From Uranotaenia lowii (taxonomy: Eukaryota; Arthropoda; Insecta; Diptera; Culicidae), in the NCBI RefSeq assembly GCF_029784155.1, contig NC_073692.1:153356334-153420333 (forward strand): a DNA stretch of 64,000 nt, written 5' to 3'. The notes under the pieces were generated by a model. The model searched no databases, was not told the origin of the DNA, and saw nothing but the letters and a program-made list of their open reading frames with translations. Position 1 is the stretch's first letter; each line of letters opens with the position of its first letter. A program made the translations under genes and the position numbers. Below are positions 36,701 to 48,385 of this stretch, piece by piece.

Positions 36701-38047
36701 TTTAAAACAACACCAGCAAATTGAGATTATAGTTGCTCGTTAATCGCACGCTTTTCAACCGGACACGCTCAGTAATCGGAGGTTTTTTGAAGCTGAGTCC
36801 AAAACCAGTTTCACTCAATAATTGTAAATTTTGTTTAGATAAAAAAATCAAGTTTATTTTTCAAATATTTTACTAATCAAACGATTTTTGTCATCGAAGG
36901 TTTTTTTCTACTGGGCTGTATTATCAGGAAATACTGTTGTTGTCCAATATTTTTAAATCAAATGTTTGTAGCTCTTTATAATTCCGTTGTCTAAAATTGT
37001 AATGAAAAACAGTGTTTTGAGTCAAAACTTTTGATAAAGATAATGTTTCTGTTAAGAAAAACACTCTGTAATCAGAAATAAATAAACAATTAGAAAAATT
37101 ATTTTTAAAATTTTATGAGCTAAAACTTTTTTTAGACTCAAAATACCAGCTATGAAATGTTCAAGTTGTGTTATTTGAATTTCAATGATATTATTGTTAT
37201 AAAAATCAGTAATTGCTATACCCATTTAAAAATACATTTAAAACCAGTAAAGGGTTAAGACGTCATTCATCAGGTAAGTGGTATCAAAAACAGGCGCCTA
37301 CCAAACCATAAATGTTTTAAATTTAATGAAGACCTCTTCAATATTATCGTTCCACATTACGCAATTCAGGCTTTAGATTAAATTAAAAACAAAACTCTGA
37401 ATTTCGATGTTTTCCCGTTTAGATTTTTTCGTTCTTTATGTTAGAAAATTGGTGAATCAAACCGGTTGAGAATAGCAGTTTTAATTGTTTAAAATGAACG
37501 ATCGGATTTAAAAATAAAAGAAATACCTATTCGTTTCCTAATACATTTTTTTTACTAAGATTTGAGTAAAAGATGCATTGTTGATTCATAAACATGAAGA
37601 AAACGCATTACAAAAAGTTAAGGATAGCTTATTGCAGCCTAGTATAGCTATCAATTTTATTTTTATGTGGAAATGAATAAATAAATTCAGATTTGTTTTT
37701 TTTTTTAAATCAAAAGATACCCCAATAGTGCTTTATTTTGCTGTTGATGTAACCCAATTTTAACAGTAAATTATGCTAACATTTTGGTCTCAGCTTCGTA
37801 TTTTATATTTGAAATGAACAACTGAATTTTGCCTCAAATTAAATTTTAAACCTAATTTTGCTTCCTGTTTGCTGTTGATACCTGAATGTGGTGTCAGCTT
37901 GCTTTCAGCTAGAATTATGTGACACCTTAATTATGACCAATTTTGCTCTCACTCAAAATTTCACAGCAAAAGATGCTATCACTTTGCTGTTGACACCTTA
38001 TTATGGTCTAAGCTTGCTGTCAATTTAGGCATCAAAGTCTGCTCGGG
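33781..38047. mobile_element. 4.3-kb TIR element with gcaaaatt-rich ends and gene-like interior
   Basis: The ends are inverse copies: cccgagcagacttttatggc at 33781 and the inverse of cccgagcagactttgatgcc ending at 38047. The outer 450 bp on the left and 320 bp on the right are full of gcaaaatttgct-like words in both directions. The flanking dinucleotide at is present on both sides, but the exact target duplication is unclear. The interior at about 35100-36600 has exon-like pieces on the minus strand, listed separately. No transposase is recognised. Confidence 0.6.
35126..36570 (-). pseudogene. Intron-containing gene-like segment inside a TIR element, unrecognised
   Basis: I do not recognise the product. 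On the minus strand, coding-like pieces alternate with AT-rich, intron-like gaps. One piece near 36460-36365 reads HGEEKVILPSVLRLFPASF. A second begins after an acceptor-like TTTTCGTAG at about 36206 and reads RGQVLIREVRPVRIPPEV, then NQLCIAFSRRSNYAFSGS, before the frame shifts near 36030. A third starts after CCTTTCAG at about 35305 (IACAISDGDDSLNPLSEYRR), also changes frame, and ends at a donor-like GTAAGT near 35122. Repeated frame changes suggest a decayed gene or captured host exons. The base composition is richer than the flanks (more G+C). Confidence 0.3.
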
Positions 38048-38435
38048 ATATGTTTGTAAATAAGATTTAATATTTGTATTAATTGAAGCTCCTAATAGGA
38101 ATTTAGAAACAACAGAAAATATTTCTATTAATAAAAATGAATAGAAGAAAACTGTTTTTGAATACAAATATTAAGATTCACGAACATTAAGATCACCGCT
38201 GGATGTAATTTTTCTGGGTTTCTTTTGTCGATTTTGTTCGGTGATGTTTTGGAATAAAAAGAAACTTTAAGCTACTTGAATCGCTGAGCCTTTTTTTGAT
38301 ACCAAATTTGTGGTCTTAGCTTGTGCACAAACTCATACTTTTTTCCAAATTTCTCTAATTTTTATATGAAACACCTGGCATCCCTGGTCCCCGTTTTTCG
38401 TAAACACTTCTGTAAGCTGTCAAATATTTCTTATA

Positions 38436-39865
38436 CACGCTAGAAATTATCAAACCATTTATGTTTCAAAAATAACCATTTTTGACCTTTTTCCGGGAAA
38501 TGCCATTTTATGAGTTCTCAATGAGAAGTCATAAAATGACTTTTCGGGGAGAAGTTCGAATATGGTTATTTTTTAAACATAAGGGCGTTCAGCTGAGAAG
38601 TTAGGAAATGGTTATTTTCAATCCGTAATTCAAAGAGCAATATTGCGGGATTGAACGTATTACAAAACTATCGGCAAAATTAAGGAAAACACGGTTTTCA
38701 AATATGTAGTTCGTTTTATTTCTTGTATTGCTGTGCTTATATAGTATTTCCCATATAAATTTTATTTATGATTTTTGAGCACAAGAATTGAGCGGAAGCT
38801 GGAAAATTATAATACTGCAAGACTGCAACCTAGCATTAGGCTAAAACCAAGGCCGAAACATCCGGTAGCTTTCAAAGCAATGAAATAGTGATTTCTTCCC
38901 ACGATCCCTACCGAATTAAAATGAAAAACTAACCTAACTTCGGTGCCGGACACCACCGGAAGTGGTGAACTCATACCCATATGCTTTGGGGACATTTTGT
39001 AGATCCGAAGACGGCCAAAATATCACTGCCACCAGCAGACTGTTCGTTCACGGGGGGTTGAGTGGTTAATTAATGACCGGCGGGTGATGTTTTCCAAGCA
39101 GTCCAGCCCGTTCTAGCTCCATCAGGATGGTGAAAAAACGGTGGAGTATCTCGCAATTCCTCACCGCGATGATAGAAATTCTAAAACAAAAATTCTTCAT
39201 CAACCTTTTATCCTTGGAAAGTCTACATTTAAAATTATTTAAAGAAATTTTAAAACTTACCAGGAGCGTATTCCGGGTTATCTTTTTCGTGATATTCCAC
39301 TTATCCAAATTTACGAGGACCGCTTCCAGATTGTGCGAAGACGATGCTTTTCCAACTTTCGTTCGCTGTGGGCTGTGGCTGTAGAAGATGAACCGGTAGC
39401 AAGCGGCTCCTTCAACTTGATGATGATTCTGCAGATGGTGTTCCATTTTGGAATTTCAAAAGTGGTCGTCTAATCGGTGTCCTGAAATTATTATTTTTTG
39501 TTAAATGTTAGGTTGGAATATTTATATGGCGATAATTTATATTAAATTGATTACCTTTTGTGATTATCAACACATTCGATGTGTTCCGTAAATACTAGGA
39601 CCGATTTAATGGAGAACTCGATTAAGTTCGACGGAATAAAGGATTTTCTTCAAAACGCGTTTGTCACACACATCAATTATTTCAAAATGGCTACGATAGA
39701 AACACCAAATTTTTCAAACATTTTGTGGTTAATGCTCGAGAACTTATAAAATGGTTAAAATTTAAAAATGAAAAATTCTTGAAAAATAACCATATTGGTA
39801 GTTTTTGGGCTTAAGCCAGAAAATGGTTATTTTTAATCCTAAATGGTTTAATCAAAACGAGCGTG
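38436..39865. mobile_element. TA-flanked TIR element carrying exon-like sequence
   Basis: The left end, cacgctagaaattatcaaac, and the right end, the inverse of cacgctcgttttgattaaac, match on to aaataacc over about 42 bp. TA lies at 38434-38435 and 39866-39867. The sub-terminal word aaaaataaccatttt recurs near 38475, 38560 (inverse), 38620 (inverse), 39780 and 39825. The centre (about 38940-39450) is GC-richer and gene-like. No transposase is recognised. It is 1430 bp long. Confidence 0.62.
39066..39446 (-). pseudogene. Two exon-like segments within the TIR element at 38436-39865
   Basis: Exon-like segment 1 (39446-39261) starts MEHHLQNHHQVEG and includes SHNLEAVLVNLDKWNITKK and ITRNTLL. It then meets a donor-like CTG|GTAAGT. 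An acceptor-like TTTTAG at about 39181 leads to segment 2 (39180-39066), which reads either NFYHRGEELRD to a stop at 39070, or, in the frame continuous with segment 1, ILHRFFTILMELERAGLLGK to a stop at 39066. The pattern 'LExxLxxLxKWxITxKxxxxTL' weakly recalls the N-terminal LW domain of TFIIS/Elongin/Med26 proteins. That is a guess from a short motif. It could be a captured host gene piece or a transposon-encoded cofactor. Confidence 0.3.
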
Positions 39866-39867
39866 TA

Positions 39868-41018
39868 AGGCAGAACGTGCGATTTGAAATATGAGGTAAC
39901 CTCACTCAAGAGACCTTGTTGAGGGGTTCCAGCTCGAGGGGTCTTTTGTTCATGAGATCAGTGTTACCAGGTCGACGGATGGAGCACTTTTACGGATCTA
40001 CGGATCGATGTTCGAAATCCACGGATTTCAAGCATTTCCTACGAATTTTCTATGGATTATTAAACATTTTAGGGCATTATACGGGTTAACAAAAATAATT
40101 ATGATTGTAAGTTATAACTGTATATTATCGATAGAATGATAGACTATCACCTTTGAACTAACTGACGACCAAAAAAAGGTCATCAAGTTTAATTTTGCCA
40201 GAATCAGTACATTTTTCGTTTTTTGTCTAATCTACGAATTTGAGCGGTTTTCAATCTGGCAACGATGCCTGAAATCGAAGTCGAGTAAAAAGAGTAGAAG
40301 TAATAATTATATTAGAGTAATATATTGGAGAAAATATGAACTCTCCTTAGTATGCGCGTGCATTTAGGAACACTTCCCCCTAATGTGATTCTAATTTTTT
40401 CAATCTGCTTTTTCCTGAATTTAAAAAAAAAAGTGGTACATACTCTAGAATGTTAAGCTTCACAGCACTTTTAGCGTTTTTCATAAGTGTTAACAAAATT
40501 TAAATAAGTAAGCGGTTTAATTTCCGACGCTAGCTTTCCATTAGACGATGCCTATCGTGACTTTTCATAAGCTTCAAATAATTAGGTTTTTTTTCTTGGG
40601 ATCATACAGATTTAAATTTGAGAAAAAAACTGAAGTATCTATGAAAACTTCTTAAGAAAAGAATTTTGATAAATTTTTTTTTAAGAAACAAAAAACACTT
40701 TCGAAGGAACAGAATAATGATCTTATTTTTGGTTTTTTTCTTTCAGGTAAGCAAACGAATATGGCGACCAGTGAATGCAAGTATAATGAGAAAAATAATA
40801 AATGAAAAATATAAATTCTAATTAAATAAACAGGAGATAAGCTGTCAAAATTGAGAAAGTTCTTGAAATGAACTACTTTAATGAGAAGAACCTTTGAATT
40901 CCATGAAGGTTAATGATTTAATACTTGAATGATAGCGGAAACTGCCATGCCGTTGCGGACAGTGGAATCTCACATCTTTGAGGATGGATTAAGCCTTTCA
41001 ATTAGAAGTGAAGTTTCT
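39868..41018. other. Stretch without recognisable genes
   Basis: AT-rich sequence; I see no open frame or repeat boundary that I can support. Confidence 0.5.
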
Positions 41019-41026
41019 CTGAAACC

Positions 41027-43561
41027 CAGGGCCGAATTAAGCCATCGGGAGGTCCGGGGCAATTTTTCACAGAGGGTCCCTATGCATCAATTTAAACATA
41101 CAAAGAAACTGTAAAGAGTTCGTTATATTGTCGTCAAATAACCATTATGTTTGATACCGTCAATCAATAATCAGGTATTTCCTGAGATGGACGATGATCT
41201 AATTTTGCATTGTTTTTTTGTTTTGAAAAAATATAGCATTACAGTTGATTTCCATTTTGAACACTGAAGACTAGATTTGTTCAATGATTTTTCCCAAAAA
41301 ATTTTTTTTTTTTCTTAAAATTAAAAACTCGTTCTCAATTAAAATTTCATGTTTTCCATCTGTTTCGAATACGATGAATCTAGAAAAATTCATATCTACT
41401 TAGAAAAAAAAAAAAACGTTATTGAGACACATGTCGTTTGATTTCCATTTGATTTAGGCTTCAATCTGACTTAGGTAACGCGCGGTCATTGAACATGCTT
41501 AATTTTTGTTAGGCAGCGGACCATCCTATGAGTAAAATTTTGTGAACTATGAGCTCGATCAACTAACCGAAAATGAAAAAGCTGATTAGAGCTGTTAAAT
41601 GCAAAATTCCATACAAAATTTATTTATTAAGTCTATCACCACCCGAAAATCTCAAGATTAGGCTAATTTACTGACAGATATGAAGATTTTTTTCATTAAA
41701 TTCTCAATCACTTGGTGTGAGTTTCATCGAAAGCAGAATGAATATTTCCCTCATGACAATAGGGAAGTAACATTAAGATTTCAGACCAATAATCTCAAAA
41801 AAATTCAACAGAATTAAAATCAAATTCCATGGAGATGCAATACAATACAATACAAAATAAAAACCTAAAATCAAATTTTATTCAGACACGCAATTTAAGG
41901 TATCATATTAAAATCGTACTTTCAAATTACACATGAAATTCAACCCAAAATTGAGAATCGAAGTTACAGTCAGAAGAAAGTAGGAATGGAAAAATGTCTA
42001 ATTCTAATGCAAATGGTCATTTCACCTTCATATCTTTAAAACACAACAAAATCGTGTTCATGTAATGTGTTGAAATTTTTATTAAGAAGCAAACAAAAGT
42101 TACCTTCAAAAAAAAAATCAGAATGAGAGCAGCAGCCTTTTTTATACTTTTTATTTTGAGAGGGATAACCTTTAGCTTTCACCCTCTTCGTTTTTAAGAA
42201 TTTACATGATACTTATTTTAGATTTCATCGTACAATGCACATCTTTTCAAGTATGTCACTAGTTTCTCTTCACTCTCTTTTTCGTTTTGAAGTATGGTTG
42301 CCAGTTCCTCTGATGGTAGTAAATCATTTCTTTGTAGCGAATATTTTCTGCACTCTTATAATAAATGCTTCACGGCAGCAGCCTGTGGCCTAAAAATATA
42401 ACTAAAAAAATACATCAGAATTATAAGTATGAAATTTAAGCTTTATCAGTTGGAAAAAAATCAATTAGAATTTCATATCTAAGATTTAAACTCGAAAAAA
42501 AATTCAATTGCGGAACTCAGTTTCGTCGATTGATCCTATTTAATCAACTATAGTTCCCTTTTTTAAATTAAAATGGGTGTAGAGTGAATAAATCAACGCA
42601 AATTTCAATAATGATCGAAAACGTAACAATAATTTTGCATTCTTAATACTCATTCTTTTGCATATAGAGTAAGCATTTCAGATTGCCTGGTATGATTAAT
42701 TTTATTCCCAACAAAGCCCGAGAAAAATACGGTTTAAAAGTATTTGAAACATATTTCTTCACTTTTTCAAATTTCTGCAAATTTTCTTTAAAATACTGAT
42801 AATTTCTGATTTTTTTTAATTGTTTAATTTTTATTTTAATTGACAAATCTAAGAAAAAGTGAATCTTTTCTCCGTAAAAGTCGTTACATTCATTATTCCC
42901 TGCAAAGTCCTGGAATATATTCCTTATTCAATAAATAAGAGAAAGTGATGTACCTTTTATTTATTGTAGGGTCTGCATTTCAGATTTCCCGGATTAATTT
43001 AAACATCCGGGGTTTCAAAGTATAGTGGGCAAATAAAGCAAATTAAGGTCTAAATTAGGCTCAATTTTTCTGTGCTTGTTTTACCTAATTGTTTTTTTTT
43101 TTATAGTATCAAAAAAGGTTTGAACGCTGCGTGAAAGAGATTTCAACGTGTTTCGATAAACGTGTTTTGACGAACGTATTTCGATAAAAAAAAATTAAAA
43201 TTTTAGGGGTTTGAGTTACTTCTTTGAAGTTTATTTTTTCGAATTTTCATCGAGTTCTGCTAAGATTTTTCTGGATTTTATGTAGAAAAATTCGAGATCA
43301 AATGCTCAGATATTGCCAGATATTGTAAAAATTTATTCAGCAAGAAATTTGCAGCAGAAACACTGCAATGTTTACTCTCAAGGCCCCCTTATCTGTTATT
43401 TCAAACATTTTAATTCCGATTTTCATTTTCTTTCCTAGTTTTCTAGAACTTAAAGCAGTATGATTAAAATAACGTTTAAATTTTTAATTTCCCTCGGGAG
43501 GCCTTTCTAAGTCCCTGGGCAATTGCCTCCATTCCCCCCTCTCCACCATAATACGGCCTTG
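41027..43561. mobile_element. hAT-like element remnant
   Basis: It starts cagggccgaattaag and ends with the inverse of caaggccgtatta. The next 25 bp are also partly inverse (ggaggtccggggcaatt against ggggaatggaggcaatt). It is flanked by an imperfect 8-bp repeat, ctgaaacc at 41019-41026 and ttgagacc at 43562-43569. CAGGG-type ends and 8-bp duplications are hAT traits. The interior is AT-rich with no transposase. Two mismatches in the duplication indicate age or a wrong call. Confidence 0.5.
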
Positions 43562-43569
43562 TTGAGACC

Positions 43570-46540
43570 CCTTTCAAACCTTCGCGTTCTTCATGATCGA
43601 ATCAATTTTTTTATTTGGGAACATAATTTCTGATTCGTTAAATTCAGTTCAGATTTTATACTTTTTCCAACTTCCAAAGTCAAAATTTAAATATAATTGC
43701 AATACTTGTGAAGAAATTCAGGGGCAGAACAATAAAAATAAAATTGGTAACTCAGCCAAAAACAAATTTCATTACTTAGTCTAATAAAGCATCAATAATG
43801 GCAATACAGTCATTATTAAATCAATTTTCTCATAAACTTTAAGAGCAAGTTGTTGCGCTTTCAGTTGAATCATTTTTTTTTAAATCATGTAAATCTGAAA
43901 CATTTGGAACCGAAGGGTCGGTTTGAACTTCGAAATCGTTCAATTTTCAAAATCTTCATTTTCATACAGAAAGTGGCCATTCATTCAAAGTCCATTTTGA
44001 CTTTGGGAAATCAATTATAAAGTCCCTGGAGGAATATCATGACACATTGATCATAGGACTCTTAGTACTGTATTTTCTAGAGCTGTTCTTGTTAAAGCTT
44101 TATAAAACTAAAACTAATTGCATTTGCTATATTTTGATGATGCAATGAATAAAACTAAAATTTGTAACATGGTTCAATATCAAAGCGTAGTACTGGAATA
44201 GTGTTTGACCACATTTGAATGGAAACTGAAGCGAAATATTTTTCCACTGAAGTACATTGAAGAATCCACAGTTAATCTGGGGCAGCTCCCTGTGGTCACA
44301 TCTAACAACTTGACCATCACCAGCATACTCCAAGACTCCAAGCATTCAGGACCAACATCTATTTCGAAATTCGATCACGAACTCACCCAATGATGATTAT
44401 GATGATGCCCCTCGAATTAGCTTTCGCCCGAAAATCTGGAGAAATATTCTTCGTTTTTTTTTCTGAACCAAAACCCAGTCAACAGATGGCGCATTCTTGG
44501 TTGGCTTGCTGCCTGTCTGGGTCAAAGGAAGGTAGCTGACTGGAATCACGTCCCAATTTTAACCGCTAGATGCTCTTCTCTCAAAATGAAAAAAAAAAAC
44601 AATTCTTACGGGATGGGGGACGGGTTTTTGTGTGGATAGGTTTATTTGAGAATGTTGCCTTCGCGCGTTTTGTGCCACAAAGCACAATTTACTTACACAT
44701 CGGGGAAAGGAGAAAGGACGGGATGTTGGGAAAGCTGCTGCTACCCGACAGAAAATACAAAGTGGATACAATTGTTCATTTTTTTCGACTGTGTGTTTGT
44801 ACGACATCTCGTCGGTCGAGAATACACAATTGGTCTTTCCTTGAGCGTATGCAGGTCACCAGTATCTACCCTGAAAAGACGCATGGTTTTGGGGCCAACA
44901 AATTTTGTACCGAAGGAGGAGGCAGGATCTGTGTCAGATTCGCGTACCCACAACAGCGATACATCCGACGATGTTCTCTTTTTTGGCAGACTCCCCGACG
45001 TTGCTGTATTCCTACATCCAACAGCAAGCACAGCTCAACAGTCACAGTGACGAAAATCAAATTACTTATGTCTGCACTTGTTGGTTGGTTTGGCTTTGCT
45101 GGTTTCTCCTAACAGTTCGTTCTATTTGAGGCATTCTGCCGACATCTTGGCGGGATGTCTAGTAGGTGTAGGTACCTATCTCGAATTGAGTCACGTAGGA
45201 CTTACACCGCCGCCGCCGTCAGACGAATTTGCTTTCATGCGGGAAACTGAGAATGACGAAATTTATCATTACACGAACTACGCTGCTAGGAGTAATCTTG
45301 GGGTTAATTTATTCTCTTCAACGCGAGAACAGTCCTTCTCAGTGGGGTTGTGAAAATTTAAAAAATATGTATTGTGTGGAAGAAAATTTAAACAGCCTAT
45401 TTGTCAGTTGCTGAGTTTGATACTTTTGATAACGTTTTTTAAGAAAAAAATAAACCGTAGAGAGAGTATTTTAGGATTTAAAAAAGGTTGTAGCATGATA
45501 GTTGATTAAACAGCCATTAATGAGTGCTTCTTAACGACCTCATGATAAACAAATAATAAAAACTTTATAACTTTAAAGAGGCTTTTGTTAAGTGCCAGCT
45601 CACGAGCATTGCTTTATGCAATTCAGCATTTTACTAATTGGGTGTTGTTGACGGACATTCCATCGATCTCCAATTAAAATTTCCTTTTTGAATGGGTTGA
45701 AGATAAGCAAGGTTTTCATGGCAACAAACGAAAACGACAGAGAGCTACATCAGACAAAAAAAAACATTAACCATAAAGCTCATAATAAGATGACTTTCGA
45801 AGAGTGAATACACTTTAGACCAGTTGTGACTTTTTTCACCAGGATCCTGACGACATGGACATGTCGCTAAAACCGGAAAGATGTCCAGAACATATTGCGG
45901 GGGAGCAACCCACACAACTCACCGGAAGCGCGACATCCTGTAACTGTTTTTTTTTTTCGTTCAATCAAAATGAAGCAAGCTAGTTCCCCTAGCACAGCTC
46001 AGTTACATTTGACGTTTTAGAGAAAGATTTAAAAGATAATTCGTTTCAATTTGGCCATGTTACTGATACGAATGAAAGCGTTATGATTTTTTTTTAAAAA
46101 TCATCCGAGACGAATACTTTTAGTGTAATTTTCTCAAAAGGGTTTTTCTGCTCTTGTTCACCTTTCGGTCTAAAGAGGATCACATTAGTTGACATTGTAA
46201 ACATTTATGTTTCTAATTATGAAATATGTATAACAAATAAATCGTTTGTTCCAACTAGTATCGGACCGCTTAAAATTCCCAATTTCTCAATGAGGAAATG
46301 AAGTACTAAATTGGTAAAAAAAATTTGATGGCAAGGTTTTTTATCAAACTTTGAGAGAAAAACACAACATTTACAAAAACAATTTCGTAACATACCGGTC
46401 ACTTTCACCACTTCGGCATATCAGAGGATGTTTTGATTGATTTGTCACTCTTTTTCAATTTACACTTGTCGATTACCCCCAATTGTGGAAAGGTTGGGGT
46501 ACATTAAACCTTGATTTTTTTTAAATATATCACAAATGTA
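43570..46540. other. Stretch without recognisable genes
   Basis: The part at 44400-45350 is less AT-rich and has overlapping open frames on both strands, the longest 180 codons at 44570-45112 (plus). That protein has no recognisable domain, is paralleled by long frames in two other phases, and lacks a Kozak or splice context I can defend. It is left as unassigned; the region may be host unique sequence. Confidence 0.45.
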
Positions 46541-47830
46541 GTGACAACCTGAAGACCTTGTCAATTATTCCATTCATGATTGCTCCAGTTATGAAACCAA
46601 ATATGGCATGGGAGGGTATTTGAAGTCAAGGAATGTTTCCATGAATATTTGAAACCCCTCCTTTCTTCCAGTGAGAAGATAGGAAGGGGGAGGGAGGCTA
46701 TCCTTACAATTTTTTACATTACTCGAGAACTAATTAAGCTAATGCATCCCAATTTGGCTTGGTAGCGTATTTGAGCACGAGGAATGTTTCAATGAATATT
46801 TTATTCTATAGCCTCCTTCAAGAGGGATGATAGGACGGAGAGAGGGGGGCTCCTTTACAATTTTTCGCATAACTCGAGAACTAATCAAGCAAGTGGAATC
46901 AAATTTGGCGTGAGAGTGGATTTGGAAACGAGAATTGGTTATATGCTTATTTGAGACGTCTTTTTCCTTCAATTGGGGATACAATCAAGGAAGGGGGGGC
47001 ACCCATAGAATTGTTTTGCATTAGAGAAGTTATCTAACAAAGAAGCTAGATATGACATATGAACAATCATGCAATCGAGCAAAAGGAACAGAATTTGGCA
47101 TGGAAGTGTATTTGAATACACGGAATGTTTTTATGATTATTTGAAACTTATTCCTCCTCTCAGTTAGGGGATAGGTGGGAGGGATTGGCTCCAATACAAA
47201 TTTAATGGCATAAATCGAGAATTAATAAAGCAAACGAAACCAAATTTGGCATGAGAGGGTTTTTGGGCACAAGAAACGTTTCTCCGGTAATTTAAGAGTC
47301 CTCCTTCCACTCAGTGGAACAATAAAAAGTAGGAAGGGAGTCACACATAATTTTTTTTAAATATCTTGAAAACCAATCGAGAAAATTGAACCAAATTTTC
47401 ATGGGAGCATATTTGTGTATAGAAAATGTTTCCATGATGATTTGAGACCCACTGCTACTGCCAGAAGGAAGATAAGGAGTGGAGAGAGAGTCACCCATTT
47501 TTCGAATAACTTGAGCATCTATCGAGAATGGAACCATATGAAGCATGGGATCGTATTTTTATACAATCTATGTTTTTCTGTTTCATATCAACATTAAAGA
47601 AGGGTGGCTCCTTTAGGTAGAAATCCTATTTTTTTTCTCTTTGAGACCCCTCACAATTTTGATGCCAATTCGATAATTAATCGAATAAATGAGACCAAAT
47701 TTGGCATGGTAGCAGTATCAAATGGAACCAAACGTGGCCCGTGATATTTTTTGTAACGAAACATGTTTCTATGATTATTTGAGACCCTCTCTACATTGGA
47801 AAGGGACATAGAGGATTCCGTATAATAAAA
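46540..47830. repeat. Diverged ~145-bp tandem repeats
   Basis: The word actcgagaactaattaagc and its variants recur near 46732, 46870, 47017, 47212, 47360, 47508 and 47665. Each is followed by 'ccaaatttggcatgg', a 'gaatgtttc.atga.tatttgaga' block in degenerate form and a G-rich 'aggaaggggggg' tract. Spacing is about 140-190 bp. The style (caaatttggcat, followed by a G-rich stretch) is like the tandem core of other dispersed elements here, but the ends were not found. Confidence 0.7.
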
Positions 47831-48234
47831 TAAATTTTATATGAGTAATGAACTGATAGATAAAAAAAAACTATAGTCATAAAAAGGGTTAAAACAATGA
47901 TGAAAAAACAATTTTAATAAAATTTTAAAACAGCAAAATAGTGGCAGTTTTATTTTGAAGGAACTTTTTAATGTTTTTGGAATTCAATTTAAAATGTTGT
48001 GCTCATGAATGAGAAGTTAAATAAGACCGTTCAAAAATTACGTGACGCAATATTTGGTGTTTTTTTAAATCCCCTAACAAACATTTAAGAGGGTTTATCG
48101 CAAGGACAACAAATATACCAGATGAAACGATTGTATTTAACTTACCAAAATCGCATATAGCTACAAAAGTGAGGACGATATATCCACAAAGACATGATTC
48201 CAACGGTTCGATTCCTCCACAAAAAGGAAAATAA
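47831..48234. other. Stretch without recognisable genes
   Basis: AT-rich. It contains gaccgttcaaaaattacgtg near 48025, a word type that also occurs (inverse, ttacgtaataattgaatgg) near 59452 and probably marks a common interspersed repeat. Confidence 0.4.
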
Positions 48235-48385
48235 ACGATTCTAGGTAGCATCGTATCGTTGCTGTGTACCTGCAGGAACATTTTTACATTATTTATTTTT
48301 TCCTTACCTGTTTTTCCATCAGCACTTTTCAGTGCTAAAATTATTTTCATTTTCTTTTATTCATATTTTCTCTTTTCTTTCCAGC

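Noticed and set aside
44570..45112. 180-codon open frame, one of the longest outside transposons
   Set aside because: Overlapping long frames exist in two other phases and on the other strand, no domain or biased composition is visible, and no splice or start context supports it.
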